Below are positions 45,205-52,924 of a DNA stretch of 64,000 nucleotides, piece after piece. The translations under genes and the position numbers were made by a program. Position 1 is the first letter of the stretch. The number at the start of each line of letters is the position of its first letter. The notes under the pieces are model-generated. The model was not told the origin of the DNA. It made no database searches and saw only the letters and a list, made by a program, of their open reading frames with translations. This stretch comes from Chryseobacterium sp. (GTDB lineage: Bacteria; Bacteroidota; Bacteroidia; Flavobacteriales; Weeksellaceae): positions 806,001 to 870,000 of the forward strand of contig NZ_CP044507.1 of assembly GCF_008831505.1 (NCBI RefSeq). The letters are read 5' to 3'.

Positions 45205-46209
45205 ATGATGATGGATTTTTTTAATTTTGAATTTTACAGCCCCTATTTTTTACTGCTGTTTCTACTTTTTATTCCATTGCTGGTTCGTGATATCCGTAAA
45301 AGACCGAATCAGGGAATTTCTGTTCCTACCACTTTGCCAATGCCGCAGAGTGGCGGACCCAGGTTTATTTTTTTTCTGCTTAAAATCTCCAAATATCTGA
45401 TACTTTCGGCACTTATCCTTGCCCTGGCCAGGCCGCGGACTTTTACAGTTTCTCAGGACCGGGACGAGACCAAGGGGATTGATATCATGCTTTCTGTAGA
45501 CGTTTCTCTAAGTATGCTGGCCCGCGATCTGGAGCCCGATCGTCTTACAGCGCTTCGAAAGATTGCCATCGAGTTTGTAGGCAAGCGGCCCAATGACCGG
45601 CTTGGTTTGGTAACTTATTCTGGTGAAGCATTTACCAAGGTCCCGGTTACCAGCGACCATCAGGTAGTTATAGATGAACTTTCAGTTCTTAATCCGCTTG
45701 AGCTGGAACCCGGCACTGCCATCGGAGAGGGGTTGTCCGTAGCCGTAAACCACCTGAAAGACAGCCGTGCAAAAAGCAAAGTTATTATCCTGATGACAGA
45801 TGGGGTGAACACTATACCTAACGCAATGAATCCGCTGTTGGCCGCGCAGTTGGCGCAGGGCGCCGGCATCAAGGTGTATGCGGTGGGAATCGGTACGAAC
45901 GGATATGCGCTGATGCCTACAGGCACTGATATTTTTGGCGATTTGGTTTTCACGGAAACGGAAGTGCGAATTGATGAGGCTATGTTGCGCGAAATTTCTG
46001 CAGCAACCGGCGGAAAATATTTTCGCGCCACCTCAACAGAGTCACTTGGTGAGGTTTATGAAGAAATAAACCGCCTGGAAAAATCTGAAAATAAAGCCGC
46101 AAAGCTCTATAATTACACAGAATTTTACATTTACCTGCTGTGGTTCGCATTGTTGATTTTATTGGCAGATGCGCTGCTCAGATGGTGGCTTTACAAACAG
46201 TTTACTTAA
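45205..46209 (+). CDS. batA: Aerotolerance protein BatA, VWA domain
   Basis: A 334-aa VWA membrane protein: an N-terminal helix pair (about 12-28 and 58-75), a VWA domain with MIDAS residues DVSLS and TDG, and a C-terminal helix. ATG 45205 is preferred over an upstream TTG next to the preceding stop. BatA/BatB form part of a complex linked to oxygen tolerance in Bacteroides. It is followed after 4 bases by batB. Confidence 0.9.
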   Translation: MMMDFFNFEFYSPYFLLLFLLFIPLLVRDIRKRPNQGISVPTTLPMPQSGGPRFIFFLLKISKYLILSALILALARPRTFTVSQDRDETKGIDIMLSVDVSLSMLARDLEPDRLTALRKIAIEFVGKRPNDRLGLVTYSGEAFTKVPVTSDHQVVIDELSVLNPLELEPGTAIGEGLSVAVNHLKDSRAKSKVIILMTDGVNTIPNAMNPLLAAQLAQGAGIKVYAVGIGTNGYALMPTGTDIFGDLVFTETEVRIDEAMLREISAATGGKYFRATSTESLGEVYEEINRLEKSENKAAKLYNYTEFYIYLLWFALLILLADALLRWWLYKQFT

Positions 46210-46213
46210 GAAA

Positions 46214-47230
46214 ATGGATTGGAAAGAGCTTAGTGTAGGAGATTACAGGTACTTGTTGTGGTTGCTGCTGCTTCCGGTGGTGCTGCTGTTGCTTTTCCGC
46301 TTCCGCAACTGGATGGAGCGCGCAAGGCAAAATTTCGCTGATTCCAGATTTCACGAGCGTCTTTTCGAGTCGGCCTCGGTATTCAGGAAATATTTCCCCG
46401 TCTTATATATTCCCGCAGTTGCTTTCCTGCTACTGGCGGTGCTTGATTTACGTGGTGGTAGCGAGGAAGTGGAAACCAGGCAAAATATGAACAATGTCAT
46501 GTTTGTGCTGGATGTTTCCAATTCCATGAATGCCGAAGATGTTTTGCCTAACCGGCTGGTCCTGGCCAGGAATATTATGATCCGGACTATGGAAAAAATG
46601 ACTAATGACCGTGTAGGGATTGTGGTCTTTGCCGGTGAAGCCACCTCCATTATGCCGTTGACTACAGATTATACAGCCGCAGAAACCTATATTGGCGGAA
46701 TTGAAACCAGCATGATGAAAATCCAGGGTACCGATTTTCTTAAGGCGATGCAGGAAACGGCCCGCAAATTCAAGAATGTACCAAAAGGGTCACGAAAGGT
46801 GGTTCTGATAAGTGACGGGGAGGATAACGAAGGAAATGAGGAAAAGGCCGTACGGTTGGCAAAAAGTGAAGGTATATCTGTTATATCCGTGGGAGTAGGA
46901 ACTGAGCAGGGAGCACCGGTTCCGGAATATATCTTCGGACAGCTGATGGGTTATAAAACAGACCGTACCGGCCAGACGGTACTTTCCCAACGTCAAACCC
47001 GAGCTCTGGAGAAGATGGCGTCGGGATCCGGCGGAGCCTTTATAGACGGTAATAATCTTGAGGAGTCGTCGGGTCAGATCATAGATGCGCTTTCTAAAAG
47101 CGGTGCGGGTTCCGGCACTATGGTTCGGTCGCAGAATTCCGTTCTTTTTTATCAGTATTTTCTCGCTGTAAGTATTTTGCTGTTCCTGCTTATCTACCTG
47201 CTGAATCCTAAGAGGGATCTCAATATTTAG
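46214..47230 (+). CDS. batB: Aerotolerance protein BatB, VWA domain
   Basis: A 338-aa VWA membrane protein with helices near 12-30 and 58-75, a MIDAS in LDVSNSMNAED, a SDGED loop, and a C-terminal helix (about 312-332). The start MDWKELSVGDYRYLLW is chosen to avoid overlap with batA. A 97-base gap separates it from batC, which has its own -7 box. Confidence 0.9.
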   Translation: MDWKELSVGDYRYLLWLLLLPVVLLLLFRFRNWMERARQNFADSRFHERLFESASVFRKYFPVLYIPAVAFLLLAVLDLRGGSEEVETRQNMNNVMFVLDVSNSMNAEDVLPNRLVLARNIMIRTMEKMTNDRVGIVVFAGEATSIMPLTTDYTAAETYIGGIETSMMKIQGTDFLKAMQETARKFKNVPKGSRKVVLISDGEDNEGNEEKAVRLAKSEGISVISVGVGTEQGAPVPEYIFGQLMGYKTDRTGQTVLSQRQTRALEKMASGSGGAFIDGNNLEESSGQIIDALSKSGAGSGTMVRSQNSVLFYQYFLAVSILLFLLIYLLNPKRDLNI

Positions 47231-47315
47231 CTCTGAATCTTGTTGAAAAGCCCTATGAATCCCCTTTTAACCTAACTTTAACGCAAGTGTGGCTTTTTAT
47301 TAACAGATAAAGGGA

Positions 47316-47323
47316 TATTTTTG
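47316..47323 (+). promoter_or_regulatory. -7 box just before batC
   Basis: TATTTTTG fits TAnnTTTG and ends 4 bases before the batC ATG, suggesting an internal, nearly leaderless promoter that separates batC-batD from the first part of the Bat operon. Confidence 0.5.
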
Positions 47324-47327
47324 TAAA

Positions 47328-48065
47328 ATGCATTTTAGGAGCTTCATTATCACGATATTTATGGTAGTTTTCTGCGGCACTTGGGTGTTCGCCCAAAAAA
47401 GCTATAAATCGTTGGTGCACGAAGGTAACCGTTTTTACGAAAATAATAAGTTCGAAGCTGCTGCATCGTCATTTATGGAAGCGGTAAAAACTGATAAGAA
47501 CAGTTATACCGCTCATTATAATCTTGGCAATGCACTCTACCGCAGTAAAAAGTACGAGGAAGCCATCGCAGAATATCAAAAAGCCAGCGAGCTTTCACAA
47601 AATCTGCGTGATAAAGCCTCAGCGTTGCATAATTTGGGAAATACCTATATGCAGCTTAATAAGCCTGATAAAGCAGCAGAATTTTACAAGCAGTCCCTTA
47701 AGCAGGAACCACGCAACGAGCAGACACGTAAAAACTACGAAATCGCCAAACTTAAAGACCAGGAAAATAAGCAGAACCAGGGCAAGGGCGGTGGTGGAGA
47801 AGGTCAGCAACAGCAGGATCAGTCCGGGCAGGGTGATCAGAAAAAAGACGGACAGCAGGGAGCCGGAAGTGGACCGGAAAGTGAAGGCAAGGATAACAGT
47901 GGAAATAATCCCAACCCAGATAAACAAAACAATAACGGAGCTTTGCCCAAAGGCATGCAGGAGGCCATCCTGAACCGGGTTTCAGATAAAGAACGGGAAA
48001 CAGCGAAAAAGATTCTGAACAAGGATTCGTACTCGATGCCGGAGAGCAACGAGAAGGATTGGTAA
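47328..48065 (+). CDS. batC: BatC-type TPR protein
   Basis: A 245-aa protein with a signal peptide (cleavage near WVFAQ), two to three tetratricopeptide repeats (about 28-135: TAHYNLGNALYRSKKYEEAI, ASALHNLGNTYMQLNKPDKA) and a low-complexity Gln/Gly/Asp-rich linker (about 145-205). It is the BatC of the Bat operon, periplasmic. The stop overlaps the batD start (TAATG). Confidence 0.88.
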   Translation: MHFRSFIITIFMVVFCGTWVFAQKSYKSLVHEGNRFYENNKFEAAASSFMEAVKTDKNSYTAHYNLGNALYRSKKYEEAIAEYQKASELSQNLRDKASALHNLGNTYMQLNKPDKAAEFYKQSLKQEPRNEQTRKNYEIAKLKDQENKQNQGKGGGGEGQQQQDQSGQGDQKKDGQQGAGSGPESEGKDNSGNNPNPDKQNNNGALPKGMQEAILNRVSDKERETAKKILNKDSYSMPESNEKDW

Positions 48066-49789
48066 TGACTAGATTCTATCCCATACTTTTTATTTTTTTT
48101 GCGGCATTTTCTTATGCGCAGGTTAACCTGGTTGTTACTACCGACAGAAATACCCGCGACTTTAAGGAAGAAGACCCCATTGTGGTAAACATTCTGCTGG
48201 AAATTGCCGGAAAGGACATGATTCAGCAAACGCCTTTGCGTATGTTTGATACTTCCAGGTTTGAAGTTATAGCGAGCGGTTCCGAACAGAATACTTTCAT
48301 CGACTCAAAATCAGGATTTAGGGTGAACAGGACCCTTTATCAGTATGTTCTCAAACCAAAAAAAACGGGAAAACTCAAGATCGGATCGGCTTCGGTAATT
48401 GTCAATGATAAACTGTATCACACCGAACCTTTTGATATCTTCATCAGCGAATCCGAAAAGAAAGTCATAGCGGACAAAAGCTTCAGTGAAATCTATTTGA
48501 ATATGGAGCTGGACCGGGATGAAGTATATAAGAACCAGCCTACTGTTGCTGTCCTACGCGCCTATTCCCGTAACCTCAACAGTTTCCGCAAAGTCCGCGA
48601 CATAAAATTACCTGACAATATAAAACTGACGGTTCGCAAGGTCAGTTCCGAAAAATCAGAAATCGAACCCGCCGGGAATATTTCCAGTCAGGTACTGGCA
48701 GTTTTTCTGATTTATCCTTCGGAGTCGGGGAGGTTGGATATCGGTCCGGTAAGTGCACGGGTGTCCTCCGGTAATTCAAAGATTCTGTCAAATAAATCCA
48801 GGCTGAAGGTTAAAAGTTTACCGCCGTCCGCTCCTGCGGGATTTAAAGATGCAGTAGGGAATTTTGAGCTCCAGCTTTCACATTCCGGCGAAAAGGCCGA
48901 AGTTGAAAAACCGGTGAAAGTGTCACTCACTTTACGAGGTGAGGGTAATTTTGACAATATGACACTGCCGAAGATCAGAGAATCGGAAAGCTACCGTTTT
49001 TACACTCCTAAGATTGTTACAAATACAAAAGTTTCCAAATCCGGAGTGAGAGGTGAGGTTACGGCACATTATCTTATTATTCCGCAAAAACCCGGGCCGC
49101 TCACTGTCTCCACAGATGCATTCTCTTTCTTTAATCCTGAAACGGGCAAATATGTAGACCTGGGCAGCCGGGAAGTGAAGATGGATGCACTTACGCACAA
49201 CGAAATACTGGCAGCGCGCACTCCCATTGAAAAGGTGAATGATTATACGAATACCGTGCTGGAAACCGTAGACAATCCTGTAATAAAAACCACTAATCTG
49301 CGCGTAGAGGAAAGAAAAACTGTAAACTGGAAGACGGTATGGATCAACCTTGGACTTTTGCTGGCCGCTGCTTTGGGCCTGTTGTGGTTTCGAAAGTACC
49401 GCAGGACAAATGCGGGTGCCAGCTCGGCAAAACAGCAAAAAGATTTAGGTACGATTGCCGAAACAGAGCGGGAGTTAAAAGCAAAGGAGGCTGTGGACAC
49501 GGATATATATGTTCCTTATCTGCAGCAGTTGGCAGATAATGCTCAGTACGACAGATTCTTTGAAACGCTGGCAGAAATGGATGCAGCTTTCCGTGCGGTT
49601 TTTGGAACAAACACAACGGCTGATTTCAAGGTTGTTCTGGAGCAGTCCTTCGGGCAGAATATGGCCGAAAATTACCGTATTTTGCAGCAAAAAATCCAGA
49701 TGGAAAAGTTCGCACCCGTCCATACCCCCGAGCACATCCGGGAACTTCTTGAAGAAACCCGGAATTTATATTCGCAAATTAACAAATAA
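48065..49789 (+). CDS. batD: Aerotolerance protein BatD
   Basis: A 574-aa protein with a signal peptide (MTRFYPILFIFFAAFSYAQ), a large periplasmic region of several beta-sandwich domains (about 20-415), one membrane helix (about 422-442) and a cytosolic tail. This is the BatD architecture. The start overlaps the batC stop by one base, and the preceding upstream TTG is not needed. It ends the Bat operon. Confidence 0.88.
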   Translation: MTRFYPILFIFFAAFSYAQVNLVVTTDRNTRDFKEEDPIVVNILLEIAGKDMIQQTPLRMFDTSRFEVIASGSEQNTFIDSKSGFRVNRTLYQYVLKPKKTGKLKIGSASVIVNDKLYHTEPFDIFISESEKKVIADKSFSEIYLNMELDRDEVYKNQPTVAVLRAYSRNLNSFRKVRDIKLPDNIKLTVRKVSSEKSEIEPAGNISSQVLAVFLIYPSESGRLDIGPVSARVSSGNSKILSNKSRLKVKSLPPSAPAGFKDAVGNFELQLSHSGEKAEVEKPVKVSLTLRGEGNFDNMTLPKIRESESYRFYTPKIVTNTKVSKSGVRGEVTAHYLIIPQKPGPLTVSTDAFSFFNPETGKYVDLGSREVKMDALTHNEILAARTPIEKVNDYTNTVLETVDNPVIKTTNLRVEERKTVNWKTVWINLGLLLAAALGLLWFRKYRRTNAGASSAKQQKDLGTIAETERELKAKEAVDTDIYVPYLQQLADNAQYDRFFETLAEMDAAFRAVFGTNTTADFKVVLEQSFGQNMAENYRILQQKIQMEKFAPVHTPEHIRELLEETRNLYSQINK

Positions 49790-49803
49790 ACAAAAATATT
49801 TCA

Positions 49804-49811
49804 TATTTTTG
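49804..49811 (+). promoter_or_regulatory. Probable -7 box of marC
   Basis: TATTTTTG fits TAnnTTTG and lies 22 bases before the marC-type gene ATG. No clear -33 TTG. Confidence 0.5.
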
Positions 49812-49833
49812 CGAAATTATTAAAGCGTCTGTA

Positions 49834-50430
49834 ATGTTTGAACACTTTTCCTGGAAAGAGATTTTAACCTGTTCTATGGTTCTGTTTGCCGTAATCGATA
49901 TCATCGGATCCATCCCGATCATCGTGAGCCTGAAGAAGAAATTCGGTAAAATTGAATCAGAGAAAGCAGCTATTGTAGCGGGCCTTCTAATGATTGTTTT
50001 CCTTTTCGTGGGTAATAAAATCCTTAATTTTATTGGTGTTGACGTAAATTCGTTTGCGATAGCGGGTGCATTTGTCATTTTTATAATAGCTCTGGAAATG
50101 ATCCTGGGTGTGCAGATACAGAGGAATACTGAGGCTACTTCAGCTTCCATTGTGCCTATTGCTTTCCCCCTGATCGCCGGTGCGGGAACTCTTACAACTA
50201 CGCTGTCACTGAAGGCCGAATATCACGATATCAATATTATATTCGGAATTGTATTGAATACAATTTTTGTATATGTTGTTTTAAAATCCGCAAACTGGAT
50301 TGAAAGAAAATTAGGTACCGGAACTCTAAAGGTGATTGAAAAAGTTTTCGGAATTATCCTTTTGGCCATCTCCATTAAATTATTTACCGCTAACTTTGCG
50401 CAGCTATTTCAAACTTACGTTCATTTTTAA
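49834..50430 (+). CDS. MarC-family membrane protein
   Basis: A 198-aa integral membrane protein with six hydrophobic segments. AVIDIIGSIPIIVSL near the N-terminus and IVPIAFPLIAGAGTLTT in the middle are MarC signatures. MarC proteins were once linked to multiple antibiotic resistance, but their function is unsettled. It is followed 9 bases later by a small membrane protein. Confidence 0.9.
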   Translation: MFEHFSWKEILTCSMVLFAVIDIIGSIPIIVSLKKKFGKIESEKAAIVAGLLMIVFLFVGNKILNFIGVDVNSFAIAGAFVIFIIALEMILGVQIQRNTEATSASIVPIAFPLIAGAGTLTTTLSLKAEYHDINIIFGIVLNTIFVYVVLKSANWIERKLGTGTLKVIEKVFGIILLAISIKLFTANFAQLFQTYVHF

Positions 50431-50439
50431 TATATAATC

Positions 50440-50634
50440 ATGCAGCTATATTATAAGATATTTCTGGTCCTTTTTATCCTATTCATAGGTTTTAACCTCT
50501 ATGCTGTGGACTGGAATATCGGTTTGATGAATGATGATAATCTTAAATACGTATTTTCCCTTTCGGCAGGTATCGTAGGACTTCTCTTGGTATTTGTTCT
50601 GCATACCTGGAGCAAACTCAGGTCGCGTCCGTAA
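50440..50634 (+). CDS. Hypothetical 64-aa membrane protein
   Basis: A small protein with two hydrophobic segments (about 6-24 and 38-56) and a basic tail (WSKLRSRP). No family recognised. It lies 9 bases after the marC gene, probably cotranscribed, and its 3' end overlaps the convergent menF gene by 17 bases. Confidence 0.6.
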   Translation: MQLYYKIFLVLFILFIGFNLYAVDWNIGLMNDDNLKYVFSLSAGIVGLLLVFVLHTWSKLRSRP

Positions 50635-51607
50635 CTGCAAGGTTATTTAAAACTGCGCCGGCTTTCAGTTCAGTTTCCTGCCATTCTTTTTCGGGATTAC
50701 TTTTCGCATTAATTCCTCCGCCTGCGTACAGGTGGACACCCGATGCTGTGAAGCGCGCGCACCGAAGATTTACAAAATACTGAATTTCACTTTCTGTTTC
50801 CACCCTGATATATCCCGAATAGAAAGACCTTGGATTCTTTTCGAATGCAGCAATTGCTTTTTGGCAGAAATCTTTCGGAATTCCGCAGACGGCAGGCGTA
50901 GGATGAAGTTCAGCTATCAGCGCTTCCAGGTCATGTTTTTTTACCTTGGCTTTAAAGTCTGTCCGCAGGTGCTTGATGTTTCCGGAATGATGATCGTATG
51001 TTTCAGAAATCCATATCTCAGAACTGTATTTCTGAACCGTTTCAGCAATGTACAGCGTTACTGGCCTCTGTTCTTCTGTTTCCTTATCTGTCCAGTCTTC
51101 CTCCAGAGGAAGTGTGCCTGCCAGGCTCATGGTTTCAAAAACTGATGTCTTTTTGTTAAATCTGCCTAAAAGTTCAGAAAATGCGCCCATCCAGCAGTGC
51201 GGCCCTTTATTAAAAAGATAAACAAAAGCGTTAGGATAAGATCTGCACAGATTCAGAAAGCTTCTGCCAAAATCAATTTCCCCGCTGCCCGAAAGCTTGC
51301 TGTACGGTAAATATTTCTGCCGGGAGAGTACCAGTTTAGGAATTTCATTCTTTCTAACAAATTGAATTACTTTCGCCACCCTTTCCAGGTATTCTTCTTT
51401 ACTTTCAGAACGAAAATAAGGATCCGGTCCACCTGTAACCCGCGGAAAGGTCGAGCTCAGTATTTCATCATTTGATAACCTCATCAGTTTACCGCCAAAC
51501 CGCACCGTCTCAGTTTCATCAAATGAAACAAGCTTTACCGGAAACTCGTTTTCCGGCCCCTGTACGGTGAAAATTTCAGGTTGGAAAGGGAACTTGAGGA
51601 AGATCAT
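50618..51607 (-). CDS. menF: Isochorismate synthase (chorismate-binding enzyme)
   Basis: A 329-aa chorismate-utilising enzyme. The LSRQKYLPY, ELHPTPAVCGIPKD, SGYIRVE and YAGGGINAKSNPEKEWQETELK motifs belong to the isochorismate/salicylate/anthranilate synthase family. The adjacent hotdog thioesterase points to menaquinone synthesis (MenF). The N-terminal region is short, as in other Bacteroidetes. It overlaps the thioesterase gene by one base. Confidence 0.87.
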   Translation of the reverse strand: MIFLKFPFQPEIFTVQGPENEFPVKLVSFDETETVRFGGKLMRLSNDEILSSTFPRVTGGPDPYFRSESKEEYLERVAKVIQFVRKNEIPKLVLSRQKYLPYSKLSGSGEIDFGRSFLNLCRSYPNAFVYLFNKGPHCWMGAFSELLGRFNKKTSVFETMSLAGTLPLEEDWTDKETEEQRPVTLYIAETVQKYSSEIWISETYDHHSGNIKHLRTDFKAKVKKHDLEALIAELHPTPAVCGIPKDFCQKAIAAFEKNPRSFYSGYIRVETESEIQYFVNLRCARFTASGVHLYAGGGINAKSNPEKEWQETELKAGAVLNNLAVTDAT

Positions 51608-52041
51608 TATGAAAGCTTGCTGTGCAGAATGATATTATTTGTCATGGTGGTATGATTGATAAGGTGGCCTTTTGCATCCCTTATTTCAATCTGCGAAACA
51701 TGAACTGTATTCCCCTTGCGTATGAAGGAGGCTTTTCCGGTCACGGTGCCTGTGCGTATTGCACGCAGATGGTTGGAGTTGATATTGGTGCCAACCGGCG
51801 CATATTTTTCCATATCTACATGAAGTACTGACAGACATGAGCCAAGTGTTTCGGCCAGAGCCACGCTGGCGCCGCCGTGCAGGATGCCGTAGGGCTGATG
51901 CACACGGGGTTCTACCGGCATTTCTGCAGTTAGGGATTCATCATCAACATCAGTAAACCGTATATTGAGGGTTTTTCCAAGATTTTCCCGACCCCAGTTG
52001 TTCAGCCGGTCCAGGATTTCATTTCTTTTGCTGTCTTCCAT
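51607..52041 (-). CDS. Hotdog thioesterase, probably menaquinone pathway
   Basis: A 144-aa PaaI-type hotdog-fold thioesterase: PYGILHGGASVALAETLGS contains the catalytic-site segment, and VGTNINSNHLRAIRTGTVTG the CoA-binding region. Next to menF it may hydrolyse 1,4-dihydroxy-2-naphthoyl-CoA (MenI role), which is inference from position. It overlaps menF by one base and starts 6 bases after the acyltransferase gene. Confidence 0.85.
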   Translation of the reverse strand: MEDSKRNEILDRLNNWGRENLGKTLNIRFTDVDDESLTAEMPVEPRVHQPYGILHGGASVALAETLGSCLSVLHVDMEKYAPVGTNINSNHLRAIRTGTVTGKASFIRKGNTVHVSQIEIRDAKGHLINHTTMTNNIILHSKLS

Positions 52042-52047
52042 AATAAA

Positions 52048-52620
52048 TCAGCTGATATTTGGGTTCCAGTTTTCAGGGACCTTTGGCGTTATGTCGTATT
52101 CCTTGTAGTAGTCGGAGATGTGCTGCAGTACCTCCTCATAACTCATTAGTTTAAGCTTTTCGTATTGTATGGTATGCCCCAGATAAACGGTATTGCGTTT
52201 AAAATCACCTGCTCCCAATACAATGGGTAATTTTGCCTCCATTGCCATATAATAAAAGCCTTTCCGCCATTTCGGTACCCAGCTGCGCGTCCCTTCGGGT
52301 GTTATTACCAGACTGAAATTTTCCTTTTCGAACAGTCTGCCTACAAACTTTACGAGATCATTTCTCTGGCTGCGGTCTATACCTATACCCCCCAAAGCCT
52401 TTACGATCCCACCGTACCAACTTTTGGTGTGCTCATCTTTAATGATAATTTTAAGAGGTTTGCCCAATGCCCAGTATGCGAAGTTACCCAGGATATATTC
52501 CATGTTGTGGGTATGGGGAGCAATAACGAGGATACAGCGTTCCAAAACTTTTGGATCGCCGTGTAAAACCACTTTCCAGCCCAGCATTTTCAGTGCCAGC
52601 GCACCAATAATTTTCTTCAT
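52048..52620 (-). CDS. PlsC-like acyltransferase with variant HX4E motif
   Basis: A 190-aa 1-acylglycerol-3-phosphate acyltransferase-like protein. The catalytic HX4D motif of the family reads HTHNME, an Asp-to-Glu change; the acceptor-binding motif TPEGTRSWVPKWRKGFYYMA and GGIGIDRS are intact. It probably acts on lipids at the membrane, but the acceptor is unknown. Start 52620 (MKKIIGALALKML) is preferred over a longer in-frame hydrophobic extension. Confidence 0.8.
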   Translation of the reverse strand: MKKIIGALALKMLGWKVVLHGDPKVLERCILVIAPHTHNMEYILGNFAYWALGKPLKIIIKDEHTKSWYGGIVKALGGIGIDRSQRNDLVKFVGRLFEKENFSLVITPEGTRSWVPKWRKGFYYMAMEAKLPIVLGAGDFKRNTVYLGHTIQYEKLKLMSYEEVLQHISDYYKEYDITPKVPENWNPNIS

Positions 52621-52863
52621 GAAGTGTATTGTTAAAAACAAAAAAAGTATAACCAGCAAGGCTATACTTTACAAATATATTGAAATATTAACTCTCCTAA
52701 AACAAACTGCTTACTAAATAAACAATCTTAAATACGATTTCTAAAACAAGCTGTACCATAGGTGAAATTTTTGTGGTTTTGGTGGAACGAATTTACAATT
52801 TTATTTTTAATAATTAAAAAGCATGTGATGCTAATTTTTTAATTAATAATCAGACTGATAAGG

Positions 52864-52910
52864 AACGGGCAGATAAAACCTGAACTGGGAGCCTTGAAAC
52901 TCTGCCCGTT
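52864..52910. repeat. Perfect 10-bp inverted repeat after the PspC gene
   Basis: AACGGGCAGA (52864-52873) and TCTGCCCGTT (52901-52910) are exact reverse complements around a 27-base loop, 15 bases past the stop codon of the minus-strand PspC gene. There is no T-run, so it is not a standard terminator; it may be an mRNA end structure. Confidence 0.5.
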
Positions 52911-52924
52911 GCCAAATCACTTTC

